A DNA stretch of 64,000 nucleotides from Herbiconiux sp. (GTDB lineage Bacteria > Actinomycetota > Actinomycetes > Actinomycetales > Microbacteriaceae): the NCBI RefSeq assembly GCF_023264895.1, contig NZ_JAHFUY010000020.1, positions 1 through 64,000 of the forward strand. Reading direction: 5' to 3'. Shown here piece by piece: positions 1 through 9,307 of the stretch. The first letter of the stretch is position 1. Every line of letters begins with the position of its first letter. Under the pieces are notes generated by a model. That model saw only the letters and a list, made by a program, of their open reading frames with translations. It searched no databases and had not been told where the DNA came from. Made by a program: the position numbers and the translations under genes.

Positions 1-2
1 GC

Positions 3-263
3 GCCGGCGCGCTCGCCCGCGAGCCGCTCACCCGGGCGGTGGCCGCCGCCCGCGAGCGCGGCGCCGACGTGCTGCTGCTCGACGACAGCGGGGGCGCCGT
101 CGACGACGGCCTCGTCGATCCGGTGCTCGAGCGCATGGCGGCCGAGGTCGCCGGAGCGCGCTCGCGCGTGGTCGGCCGCCTGCTCCCACCCGGTCGCGAG
201 CAGCCGGCGAGTCTCACGGTCGACGGGCGGCAGGTCGCGGTGCTGCCGCTCAGCCGTCCGTGA
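3..263 (+). CDS. C-terminal fragment of an unidentified protein (5' end outside window)
   Basis: Open frame from the window edge to TGA at 263; no recognised domain. Confidence 0.5.
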   Translation, partial: AGALAREPLTRAVAAARERGADVLLLDDSGGAVDDGLVDPVLERMAAEVAGARSRVVGRLLPPGREQPASLTVDGRQVAVLPLSRP

Positions 264-1800
264 CGAGCTTCCAGGGCGAGTAGTCGCGGTCGAGCACCGA
301 GCGGCTCGGATCCTTGCCCTGCGACCACCACTTCGCTTCGTAGGCGGTCCCCTCGTGCAGCACGCGGTCGCCCTGGTCGTAGAGCGTCGTCTCCGACCAG
401 TCGGGGTAGCTGCCGGCCTCCATCGTGGGGAGCGCGAACGGCTCGTCCGACTCGAGCACGGGGCCGAGGTAGGTCCACGCCGAGCCGTCGACGTCGAGCG
501 TCGGATCGTCGGGGGTCGGGCCGTCCTCGTTCCACCACTTCGAGACGTACACCGACCCGTTCCAGACCACGGTCACCCCGGCGGAGTAGAAGCTCCGCGA
601 CGACCAGACGGGATAGGGGCTCGTCTCGGGGTCGTCGGCGAGCAGCTCGTGCTTCGTCCGCGCGACCGGCACGCCGGACGGGGTGCCCTCGTAGCCCTCG
701 GCGAGGATCGCCGCGAAGCTCTCGCCCGCCTGCTCGATGCCGCTGCACGAGGTGGCCACCGCGGTGAGCTCCGGATAGTTGCTGCCGCAGGTGCGGTCGC
801 GGTTCAGCGACCACATCGACAGGCGGGCGAGCCCGTGCTCGGCGGCGAACTCCTGCAGGGCGGTCGCGTCGTCGATCGTGAACACCTCGCCCGCCACGTC
901 GTTCTGGCCGATCATCGGCGTGGCCCCGACGAGGGCCCAGGCTCCGCCGGGCGGCAGCGGCGTCCCGTGGGCGCTCCACAGGTCGCCGAGCTGGCTCGCT
1001 GTCGCCTGGAGCGCGTCGATGCTGAGCGTCGACATCGGCGCCACCGTCCCGTCGGTGCCGTAGTTCATCGTCATGACGTTGACGCCGGAGATGTCGACGC
1101 CCGCGGCCAGCAGCGAGTCGACCTGGGCGAGGCCGTCGGCGGTCAGGCCCTGCGGTGCCACCGGAAGAGTGAGCCAGACATCCAGCGCCGCGCCACCGGC
1201 CGCCTTCCTCTCCTGCTGGAGCAGCGCGACGGCCTCGGCGCGCCGGGCGGTCGCCGCGTCGTCGGCGAGGAGCTCGCCCTCGATGTCGAGGTCCATCACG
1301 TCGAGGCCGTAGCGGTCCATCACCGTCCGGTAGGCGCCGGTGAGCTCTCGCACGCTCGAGCACGCCGCCGCGAGCTCGGTGTTGATGGCCCCGCCGAACG
1401 AGACCGCGAGCGGGCGGCCCTCCCGGCGCATCCGCTCGACCCGGCGGTCGAGCTGGAACGTGGTGGCGGCCTCGTCGAGGCTGTAGGCCTTGCCCCACGT
1501 GGGCGTGCAGTCGTCGTCGGCTGCGGCCACCACGAAGGCGAGCACCGCGCCGCCGGCCGATTCGCCGAGCGGGCTGCGGGCCAGCTGCTCGCCGGATTCC
1601 AGGGTCACGTCGTAGTAGGCGGCGAACCAGCGGCCCTCGAGCGGGGTGCCGGCGACCGGATCGGGGAGCGTCGGGAGGATCGTGACGGCGGCCACCGAGG
1701 CGGGGACGAGCACGAAGGCGGCGAGGCTCACGACCAGCCGCAGGAAGGAGAACCTGCGGCCGGCGAAGCGGGAACGGGCACCGGCCCGGATCGGGCTCAT
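250..1800 (-). CDS. Glycoside hydrolase family 18 (chitinase-like) with C-terminal carbohydrate-binding repeats, membrane-anchored or secreted
   Basis: GH18 motif DVMDLDIE (DxxDxDxE), N-terminal hydrophobic anchor, two C-terminal W/Y-rich CBM5/12-like repeats (YPVWSSRSFYSAGVTVVWNGSVYVSKWWNEDGPTP; YPDWSETTLYDQGDRVLHEGTAYEAKWWSQGKDP). Confidence 0.88.
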   Translation of the reverse strand: MSPIRAGARSRFAGRRFSFLRLVVSLAAFVLVPASVAAVTILPTLPDPVAGTPLEGRWFAAYYDVTLESGEQLARSPLGESAGGAVLAFVVAAADDDCTPTWGKAYSLDEAATTFQLDRRVERMRREGRPLAVSFGGAINTELAAACSSVRELTGAYRTVMDRYGLDVMDLDIEGELLADDAATARRAEAVALLQQERKAAGGAALDVWLTLPVAPQGLTADGLAQVDSLLAAGVDISGVNVMTMNYGTDGTVAPMSTLSIDALQATASQLGDLWSAHGTPLPPGGAWALVGATPMIGQNDVAGEVFTIDDATALQEFAAEHGLARLSMWSLNRDRTCGSNYPELTAVATSCSGIEQAGESFAAILAEGYEGTPSGVPVARTKHELLADDPETSPYPVWSSRSFYSAGVTVVWNGSVYVSKWWNEDGPTPDDPTLDVDGSAWTYLGPVLESDEPFALPTMEAGSYPDWSETTLYDQGDRVLHEGTAYEAKWWSQGKDPSRSVLDRDYSPWKLVTDG

Positions 1801-4226
1801 CGGAGCACCCCCGCGGGCGCGGCGGCGGTGGCGGATGCCGTGGCGGTGGTCGCACCGAGCGACCGGGCGATCGTGCGGGGCACCACGTCGCCGTCATCGA
1901 CGACGGCCGCCCAGCGCGGACCGGCGGAGGCGGCGACCGGGGCCGTGGGCGGTGGCACGACCCAGATCCAGTTCAGCCAGCCGAACCAGAGGTCGCTCAG
2001 GGCGTGCCGCACCCCGATCAGCCTGGCCACGCCCCACAGGGCGGCGAGAGCGGTGAAGCCGGCGAACGCCGTCGTGCCCCAGTCTCCCGCGAGGCCGGCC
2101 CGCACGGCCACGACGCCGGCTCCCGCGACGATCACGAGGGGCGCGAGCACGTAGAGGGCGGGGGCGGGCGTGCGGATGCTCACCTTCGGCGTGCGCACGA
2201 AGCGGGCCTTGCGGCCGGTGAGCGCCTGACCCACGGAGGCGATGCTGCCCGCGAGGTTGACCGGGAGCAGCAGCAGGTTCAGCCCGTAGATGCCGAGCAC
2301 GTCGCGCCGCTTGTAGCCCAGGTGCCGGAGGTCGGAGGCCATCTCCACGAAGTAGGGCAGGGCGATGAGCAGGAGCTGCAGGGTCACGAGCTGCCCGCCG
2401 AGCGGGTTGAGGGTGAGCACGGCGAGGAGGCCGAGGGTCACCCAGGTGATCGAACCGAGGTAGTTGGCCCGCAGCAGCCTCTCCGCCAGTGGCAGCGGTT
2501 CACGCAGGCGCCGGCGTCGCACGATCAGGTCGTGCAGGCGGGGGAGGATGAGCAGTCCGCCGTCGGCCCAGCGACGGCGCTGGATGACGAGCGTGCCGAA
2601 GTCGGGGGGAGTGGCGCTGTAGCTGAGTCGCTCCGGGTAGTTCACGAGCGACCAGCCGTGAGCGGCGATGTCGATCGTCGACTCGGTGTCCTCGATCACG
2701 GTGCGATCCGAGATGAACCGCACGATCCGCACGCCGTCCTCCTCGGTCTCCCGCCGGATGTCCTCGAGCGCGCTGCGGCGGAGGATGGCGTTCGCACCCA
2801 CCCAGTAGGTGGCCCCGAACGCCGTGAGGCCCTGGTGCACGATGTGCTGGAGGTCGGTGGTGGCGCCCGCGAGGCGCTCCAGCCGGGTCGGTGCGCCACG
2901 ATAGGAGGAGTACGGCGTCTGCGCCACCGCGATGCGGGCGTTCTCGGGCTGGTCGAGCAGGTGCACGAGGCGCAGGCAGTACTCCGGCAGCAGCATGGAG
3001 TCGGCATCGAGGGTGAGCACGAACTCGCTGTCGGGGGCATCGATGACGGGGCCGTCGGCATCCGAGGCCGCACCGGCCTGCGGATCGAGACGCACGAGCG
3101 CGACACCGCGGGTGCCAGGCACCTCGCGGTAGCGGCCGCCGAGCAGCCCCAGGTAGCTGTTGAGGTTCATGGCCTTGTTGGGGGCGTGCGAGAGCGAGGT
3201 GTAGCGCTTGCGCTCGAAGGTGCTGAGCTCGGCGGTGAAGATGTCGACGAGGCGTCGGAGCACCTGTCGGGCGCGAGTGCGCGAGAGCGGGGTCTCGTCG
3301 TTCTCGAGGGCGTCGTGCAGGGCGGTGGCGGTGGCGTCGAGGCTCGACGCGAGCCCCCTCAGCACCTGATCGGCGAAGAACACCTCCACGTGGGTGCGCC
3401 TCGGCGCCTCGTCGGCCCGCGCGCGGAGCCACTGGGCGGCCGCGGCGTGCTCCCGCATCACGATCTCGGTGGCCTCGGCGGCGGTCGGCCGGTCGTCGAG
3501 CAGGGCCAGGGCCGCCTCGACCCGGCCACGCTGGGGCTCGAGCTGCGCCGTGATCTCGGAGACGAGCATCCGGCTGCGCTCGAGCGACTCCCGGTCGGCG
3601 TCGTCGTCGGGATCGGGGTCGTCATCGAGCAGCAGCACCACGCGGAGTCCCGGGAACTCCTGCAGGGCCACCGACCAGAGCGACATGCGCACGAGGTCGG
3701 GATCCTCGGAGCGGGAGGGCAGCAGCGCGACCAGGCGCGACGCATCCGTGCCCTCGGCGGTCTCCTGCGCGACCTGCTCGTCGAGGGTGATGCGGCGGGC
3801 GCGGCGGTGTTCGGCGAACCGGGGCAGGGCGGCGGATCGCGCGAGCAGGTACATGCAGGCCGAGAAGGTGAGCAGCGTCACCGAGATGAGGAAGACGATC
3901 GTCATGCCGAGCTCGGTGGCGTCGCGGAGGGCGTCGCCGCGGGCGAGGGCCACGACCACGGTCACGAGGTAGAAGAGCCAGAGCAGCACGCAGAGCGCCG
4001 GGGCGATCCGGGCGCGGGCGATCCGCCACGGGGACGGGACCGGGTGCACCGCCGGTTGCGGGGCGGCGTCGCGGTCGGTGCCGTGCTGGCGGCGGGGTCT
4101 CGCGGGATCGGCCGCTCGGGCCTGGCGGGCCCGTCGGGCTGGTCCGGGTGGTCCAGTGGGTCTGTTGGGACGGGCGGCCCTGGCGGGTCGGGCTGGTCTG
4201 GCGGGTCGGTCTGGGTCGGTGCGCAC
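1797..4226 (-). CDS. Membrane glycosyltransferase family 2 (processive synthase-like)
   Basis: DADSMLLPEY, Q-RRRW (QxxRW-type) motif, multiple TM helices; Pro/Arg low-complexity N-terminus; ATGA overlap with GH18 gene. Confidence 0.85.
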   Translation of the reverse strand: MRTDPDRPARPARPARAARPNRPTGPPGPARRARQARAADPARPRRQHGTDRDAAPQPAVHPVPSPWRIARARIAPALCVLLWLFYLVTVVVALARGDALRDATELGMTIVFLISVTLLTFSACMYLLARSAALPRFAEHRRARRITLDEQVAQETAEGTDASRLVALLPSRSEDPDLVRMSLWSVALQEFPGLRVVLLLDDDPDPDDDADRESLERSRMLVSEITAQLEPQRGRVEAALALLDDRPTAAEATEIVMREHAAAAQWLRARADEAPRRTHVEVFFADQVLRGLASSLDATATALHDALENDETPLSRTRARQVLRRLVDIFTAELSTFERKRYTSLSHAPNKAMNLNSYLGLLGGRYREVPGTRGVALVRLDPQAGAASDADGPVIDAPDSEFVLTLDADSMLLPEYCLRLVHLLDQPENARIAVAQTPYSSYRGAPTRLERLAGATTDLQHIVHQGLTAFGATYWVGANAILRRSALEDIRRETEEDGVRIVRFISDRTVIEDTESTIDIAAHGWSLVNYPERLSYSATPPDFGTLVIQRRRWADGGLLILPRLHDLIVRRRRLREPLPLAERLLRANYLGSITWVTLGLLAVLTLNPLGGQLVTLQLLLIALPYFVEMASDLRHLGYKRRDVLGIYGLNLLLLPVNLAGSIASVGQALTGRKARFVRTPKVSIRTPAPALYVLAPLVIVAGAGVVAVRAGLAGDWGTTAFAGFTALAALWGVARLIGVRHALSDLWFGWLNWIWVVPPPTAPVAASAGPRWAAVVDDGDVVPRTIARSLGATTATASATAAAPAGVLR

Positions 4227-4350
4227 GGTCGGGTCCCCTCATCGGCTGCGGAGCCGGCCCTGGGCAGGGGTCGCGCCGCATTCTGAGTGTGCCGGGCCCG
4301 AGGAGGGCCGAGAGGCGGTACCGGCCACCGATTCCGGTGGTTCTCGCCGG

Positions 4351-5013
4351 TTACGGCGCCGCGAGCTCCCGGGTCAGGTAGGCCGCGACATCGGCGAGCT
4401 CGTCGGGGAGGAGGGCGTGGCTGTCGCCCGGGTAGACGCGGTGGGTGAGGTCGACCGTGCCGTCAAGGGCCGCCTCGGTGCGGGCGACGAGGTGCGGGGC
4501 TATGGCGAAGTCGTGCTCCGAGCGACCCCAGAACACCCGCCGGCGCAGGGCGGCGAGGCGGGCGTCGCCGTCGACGGATCCCGGCAGCCAGATGCCCGCG
4601 AGCATGACGGTGGCGGCGAACCGCTCCGGATCGTGCCGCAGGAGGTGCAGCGCGAGCGCGCCGCCCTGCGAGAAGCCCACCACCGCGACGGCCGACGGCG
4701 TGCCGCGCTCGGCGGGCACGGCGTGGAGCCAGGCGAGCACGGCCTCCGCGGTCTCGTTCTCCTGGCCGCCCTCGGGCTGGATCTCGGCATCCACGTCGTA
4801 CCAGCCGCGTCCGCCCGGCAGAGGCTCTCGCGACTCGCGCAGCCCGCGGAGGGAGGCGGTGACGAACCCGGATCCGCTCGCCAGGGCCTCCGTCACCGGC
4901 GCCATCGCGTGCTCGTCCTGGCCGTAGCCGTGCAGCAGCACCACGAGCATCCGCCCGTCGAGCCGCCCCTCATGCGACCACACGACCGCACCCTCATCCA
5001 CTGAAACCGTCAC
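4351..5013 (-). CDS. Alpha/beta hydrolase (phospholipase/carboxylesterase family)
   Basis: HGYGQDE, GFSQGGALAL nucleophile elbow; RBS AAGGAG upstream of GTG. Confidence 0.85.
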   Translation of the reverse strand: MTVSVDEGAVVWSHEGRLDGRMLVVLLHGYGQDEHAMAPVTEALASGSGFVTASLRGLRESREPLPGGRGWYDVDAEIQPEGGQENETAEAVLAWLHAVPAERGTPSAVAVVGFSQGGALALHLLRHDPERFAATVMLAGIWLPGSVDGDARLAALRRRVFWGRSEHDFAIAPHLVARTEAALDGTVDLTHRVYPGDSHALLPDELADVAAYLTRELAAP

Positions 5014-5122
5014 GACATCTCCTTCGAAGTCCTTCCTCCACCGTACTCGCGGTGGCATCCGCTCCGGTTAGGGTCGAGGTGGCGTGGGGGCGATCGGGTT
5101 CCCTGCAGGATGCGGGGGATCG

Positions 5123-6025
5123 GTGAGCGCAGCTCCGGGCTGGTACGAGGCAGGAACGCCGGGGAAGCTCCGCTGGTGGGACGGCGTGCAGTGGACGGCG
5201 CACGAGACGGACGCCGCGCCGGCTGCGCCGGCTGCGGTGCAGGCACCGGTGGCGCCGCTGGCTCCGGTGGCGCCCCAGGTATCGCAGGCACCACAGAAGC
5301 TGCAGGCACCGCAGGGCCCGCCGCTCGGCTGGTACCCCGCGCCGGGCGATGTGCTGCGCTGGTGGGACGGCGCCCGCTGGACCGGCCTCCGCGTCAAGAA
5401 CGGCGTGCCGGGCTCAGACTGGGCCACCACCGAGCAACCCGGCGCCGCCTGGGCCTTCGGGAGCATCTTCCTCGCCCTGGCGGCCCTGCAGTTCCTGCTC
5501 GGAGTTCTGGGGTCCATCGTGTCCCCGAACGGCATCGCCACTCTGGCCCTCGCCGCCCTCTGGTTCGCGATCGCCGCGCAGTCGCAGGCCGTGCGGCGCA
5601 TCCCGCCGCCCACCGGCGACGCGGTCGTCCTCGATGTCCTCCGCCCGCTGCCCGGCGAGCAGGAGGGCCCCGGCGCGGGGTGGTTCCCCCTCGCGCCGCG
5701 TTTCACCCGGTGGTGGACGGGCACCCGCTGGTCCCAGTACACCGGCACGGTCTACGGGGTGCGTCCCACGTTCCAGGGCGAACGCGCCTACCGGATCCTG
5801 CTCATCATGAGCTGGATCCTGGTGGGCCTCGGCGTGCTCGCGCTGCTCGCGGGGATCGTGCTGATGGCCGTGGCCGCGGAGTCCCTGTGGACCGCCATCG
5901 GCGTGATCGTGATCATCGGCGGCGTCCTCATCGTGGTGCTCGGCCTGGTCATCCTGCTGCTCAGCCGGTACCAGCGCCGCATCCTCCTCCTCCCCACGAA
6001 CCCGCCGCAGAACGTGCCCCGCTGA
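5123..6025 (+). CDS. Membrane protein with three DUF2510-like WY...RWWDG modules
   Basis: APGWYEAGTPGKLRWWDGVQWT; PLGWYPAPGDVLRWWDGARWT; GAGWFPLAPRFTRWWTGTRWS; then two or more TM helices. Confidence 0.8.
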   Translation: MSAAPGWYEAGTPGKLRWWDGVQWTAHETDAAPAAPAAVQAPVAPLAPVAPQVSQAPQKLQAPQGPPLGWYPAPGDVLRWWDGARWTGLRVKNGVPGSDWATTEQPGAAWAFGSIFLALAALQFLLGVLGSIVSPNGIATLALAALWFAIAAQSQAVRRIPPPTGDAVVLDVLRPLPGEQEGPGAGWFPLAPRFTRWWTGTRWSQYTGTVYGVRPTFQGERAYRILLIMSWILVGLGVLALLAGIVLMAVAAESLWTAIGVIVIIGGVLIVVLGLVILLLSRYQRRILLLPTNPPQNVPR

Positions 6026-6069
6026 CGCACGGCCGGCTCACCCACCCGAGCTGAGGGGGCGGCGCGGGC

Positions 6070-6732
6070 TCAGTTGCCGGCGCCGTCGAGCAGCCAGTGG
6101 TAGCGGAGCCGCAGCGCGCGCTCGGTGCTCGCGACCGCGGCGGCGATCGTGAGGGCGGTGTTCGCCCAGACCGGCAGCTGCACGGGTGAGACGAACACCC
6201 CGAGGCTCTCGGCCACCGGCGGGATGCGGGTGAGCAGCTCCCCGAGCTGCGGCACGAGCAGCGCCACGCTCACCACGAGCACCGCCACCGCGGCCGCCCC
6301 GATCCCGCGGCTCGCAGCCGGGTGCTCGCGGGCGAGCCGCGCCCGGCGTCCCTCCGCGGATCGCGGATCCGGAGTCAGCTGCCGCTCGCTGCCGTCCTGC
6401 CCCACGAGGTGGCAGCGCTTCAGCCCGAAGCCGGATGTCGCCACCTCGATGGTGCCGCCCGGCACGGAGAAGGCGGCCGGCGTGCGCGATTCGGCGATGT
6501 GCCGCCCGTCGCGGTAGAGGCCGGCCATCACCTCGCCCGACTCCTTGTCGCCGAGGTGGTTGACCTCCACGGTGAACACCGAGGTCGTCCCGTCGCCCAC
6601 CGCCACTTCGACGGACAGCACCGAGCGCGTGAGCAGCTGCCACCAGCGGAACGGCTTGAGTGGCCGCCCGTCTCCGGGCTTCACCCGCTTCGCCGCGCGT
6701 CGTGAGCGCCATTCGTCCAGTTCCTCGATCAT
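6070..6732 (-). CDS. Hypothetical membrane protein
   Basis: Continuous ORF with two TM segments near the C-terminus. Confidence 0.65.
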   Translation of the reverse strand: MIEELDEWRSRRAAKRVKPGDGRPLKPFRWWQLLTRSVLSVEVAVGDGTTSVFTVEVNHLGDKESGEVMAGLYRDGRHIAESRTPAAFSVPGGTIEVATSGFGLKRCHLVGQDGSERQLTPDPRSAEGRRARLAREHPAASRGIGAAAVAVLVVSVALLVPQLGELLTRIPPVAESLGVFVSPVQLPVWANTALTIAAAVASTERALRLRYHWLLDGAGN

Positions 6733-6821
6733 GTCCCCATTCCACCGGAGCGCCGCCGCGGCCACGAGGGAGCACAGTCACCGCTTCGCGTGACATCTGT
6801 CACGACTGCCAGGATTGACGC

Positions 6822-7346
6822 ATGTCCGATCACGCGTTCTCGCTCGGCTCGATGGTCCGCTTCCACGAGCTCCGCTCGCCGCAGGATGCGACCACCACCC
6901 TCACGGCGTTCCTCACCGCTCTCGAGGCGGAGGGCTTCACGATCGATCCCGGCACCTACGCCGATGGGCACCGGATGCTCCGGTTCGGCGAGATCGGCGA
7001 CGACTCCGCCTCGAACTGGACCGGGCTGCTGATCGAGGTCATCCCGCTCGCCGCGCTGCTCGGCGCGCGCCGCCGTTTCGCCCGCTGCGCGGTCCCGGCG
7101 GTCGTCGAGGCCGACGGGAGCGGGTCGAGACTGCTCACCGGCACCGTCTGGGGCTTCCGAGGAGAGGGCGGCACGGTCGGCCTCGTCGCCAAGCGCGTGA
7201 GCGCGGCGGCCCGATCCGCTGCGGCGGTCGTCGGTGGCACGCTCGACTCGCGGGTGACGCCGATCGACAAGGACGCCCCGTTCACCCTCAAGCGGTTCGA
7301 TCAGCTCACCGGGTGGAAGAACCGGCCGAAGCAGGGTTCGCGCTAG
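6822..7346 (+). CDS. Hypothetical protein
   Basis: Complete ORF with good codon bias; no recognised domain. Confidence 0.6.
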   Translation: MSDHAFSLGSMVRFHELRSPQDATTTLTAFLTALEAEGFTIDPGTYADGHRMLRFGEIGDDSASNWTGLLIEVIPLAALLGARRRFARCAVPAVVEADGSGSRLLTGTVWGFRGEGGTVGLVAKRVSAAARSAAAVVGGTLDSRVTPIDKDAPFTLKRFDQLTGWKNRPKQGSR

Positions 7347-7406
7347 CGGATAGGACCGCACCGGACCCAACTGCGTCGGTCGGCTCGGAGGGCCATCCCG
7401 CGGTCG

Positions 7407-8699
7407 TTAGGGGCGCTGCGCGTGCCGACGCCGACGGACGACGACGGCCGTGAGTCCCGCCACGAGCAGGCCGGCCGCTGCGAGGCCGGCGAGGGCGGAC
7501 TCCGAGCCCGTGGCGGCCAGCCCGGATCCACGCCCGGACGACGCTCCGGAATCCGGACCGGGCACTGGCGTCGCCGACGGAGCCGCTGTGGCCGTGGGCT
7601 CCGGATCGCCGTCGCCGTCTCCCGGGAAAGCCTCCGTGACGGCCTGAGACACCTGCTCGGCGAGGAACCCCACGCCGGCTTCGTTCGGGTGCAGCGCTCC
7701 GAGCGCCACGAACAGTCCGGGATCCGGAGTCGGTGTGCCGCCCGTGCTGCTGAGCGTGATCCCGCTGATGAACGCCTCGCCGTCCGGGGCGCACGCCGAG
7801 TGCGTCTGGGTGAGGGGGAGGGTCGAGATGTAGTGGGCGCCGTGGGCCTCGGCGGAGGCGCCGATCGCGGCGTCGAGTCGCGCCTCGGTGCCGTGCAGAT
7901 AGAGGGTGTCGACCTCGGTGAACGGGAACGCGTTCGCGGGGAACGGCGGTTCGAACGGGTTCGGTCCTGTGCCGAGCGGCGACGAGAAGCACCCGCCTGC
8001 CGGCTGGTTGGCGGCATCCGGGGTGATGGCGGGGTAGCCGATCACGAACACCTCCGCGTTCGGGGCCTTCTCCCGGATGAGCGCGAAGGTCTCGTCGAGC
8101 GCGGGCGTCACGGTGTTGTCGAGCAGGTACTTTAAGCGATCCAGCTCGATGCCGTCGACGACGGAGGCGTAGAACTGCTTGCAGTTGGGCAGGTCGGCGC
8201 CGAGAACGTCGAGCAGCAGCGGTCCCTGCGCGCTCTCGGCCACGCAGGTCTGCGCGACGTCGGCGAACCCGAGGTCGTTGCCGCCGATGGTGACGGTCAC
8301 GATGTCGGTGTCGGCGCTGAGGGCGTCCGACTGCACCGGCGCGGTGCCGGCGCCCGTGATGGTCGGCTGCGGGGTGTCGCGGATGTTCGCCGTCACGGCA
8401 CCGCTGCAGGTGCGGTCATCCAGTACGAGGCCGAGCGACTCGGCCACGAGGTGCGGGTAGTTCTGGTCGGCCTGGAAGCACCCGGGCGCCGGCTCGTCGC
8501 CGTAGGGCGTGAGCCCGAACCCGGCCGAGTACGAGTCGCCGAGCGCCACGTAGCTCTTGCCGGCGGGGGAGTCGTCGGGCGAGGGCGCTGCTGCCGCCAC
8601 CGCCACCGCCGCCGCTGCTCCTCCGAGCGCACCTCCGCCCAGAACGAGTGCCGCCATGACCGCCCCGACCACGAGACCCCCTGCACCGATGCGCTTCAC
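7407..8699 (-). CDS. Secreted SGNH/GDSL hydrolase with C-terminal LAATG sorting-like signal
   Basis: Signal peptide, GDSYSAGFG, GGNDLGFA, C-terminal LAATG-hydrophobic-RRRR. Confidence 0.88.
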   Translation of the reverse strand: MKRIGAGGLVVGAVMAALVLGGGALGGAAAAVAVAAAAPSPDDSPAGKSYVALGDSYSAGFGLTPYGDEPAPGCFQADQNYPHLVAESLGLVLDDRTCSGAVTANIRDTPQPTITGAGTAPVQSDALSADTDIVTVTIGGNDLGFADVAQTCVAESAQGPLLLDVLGADLPNCKQFYASVVDGIELDRLKYLLDNTVTPALDETFALIREKAPNAEVFVIGYPAITPDAANQPAGGCFSSPLGTGPNPFEPPFPANAFPFTEVDTLYLHGTEARLDAAIGASAEAHGAHYISTLPLTQTHSACAPDGEAFISGITLSSTGGTPTPDPGLFVALGALHPNEAGVGFLAEQVSQAVTEAFPGDGDGDPEPTATAAPSATPVPGPDSGASSGRGSGLAATGSESALAGLAAAGLLVAGLTAVVVRRRRHAQRP

Positions 8700-8788
8700 G
8701 CCCCCAGCGTATCCCCGCCACCCCCCATCGTCGCAGGTCCGGGCAGCATTTCCGCGTGGGCGACCAGGGTTCCCGGTATCCTGTGGTC

Positions 8789-9109
8789 ATGAGCCTCCCC
8801 ACCGTCGAGTCCCTTGCGCTCCGCAAGGTCATCTCCGAGCACCGGTCGGAACTCGACGAGGTTCTGGCCCGGTACAACGCGACCAATCCACGGCTCTTCG
8901 GATCGGTGGCCCGAGGTGACGCGGCACGGGGCAGCGACATCGACGTCCTGCTCGATCTGGATCCGGCTGAGGGGCGGCTTCTGATGAGGCTGGCCGGCCT
9001 GACGGAGGAGTTCCGTGGCATCCTCGGACACAGCGTCGACGTCGTGACGCCGACACTCCTTCGCCGACGCGTCTCCGCGACGGCGCTCGCGGACGCCGTC
9101 TCCTTGTGA
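8789..9109 (+). CDS. Nucleotidyltransferase (MNT/MntA-like, minimal nucleotidyltransferase antitoxin)
   Basis: LFGSVARGDAARGSDIDVLLDLDP (GSxARGxx..SDxDxL). Confidence 0.88.
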   Translation: MSLPTVESLALRKVISEHRSELDEVLARYNATNPRLFGSVARGDAARGSDIDVLLDLDPAEGRLLMRLAGLTEEFRGILGHSVDVVTPTLLRRRVSATALADAVSL

Positions 9110-9307
9110 CCAGATCGGAGTCGGGAAGCGGCGAATCACCGCCCGCCGGATTTCACCGCCGCACATCCGGACATCCCCTGGAAATCGATCGTGGGAATGC
9201 GGCACATCCTGGTGAATCAGTACTGCGATGTCGACCCCTCCATCGTCACCGACGCATTGGATGAGGACCTGCTGCCGCTCGTGACCGGTCTCGCCGAGAC
9301 CCGCTAG
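9110..9307 (+). pseudogene. Remnant of HepT-like HEPN (DUF86) toxin gene
   Basis: Translation HPDIPWKSIVGMRHILVNQYCDVDPSIVTDALDEDLLPLVTGLAETR* matches the DUF86/HepT C-terminus; N-terminal portion missing; RX4H motif changed to RX4N. Confidence 0.72.

Noticed and set aside
2004-4286. 760-aa plus-strand ORF opposite GT2 gene
   Set aside because: Shadow ORF; real coding signal (GT2 motifs) is on the minus strand.
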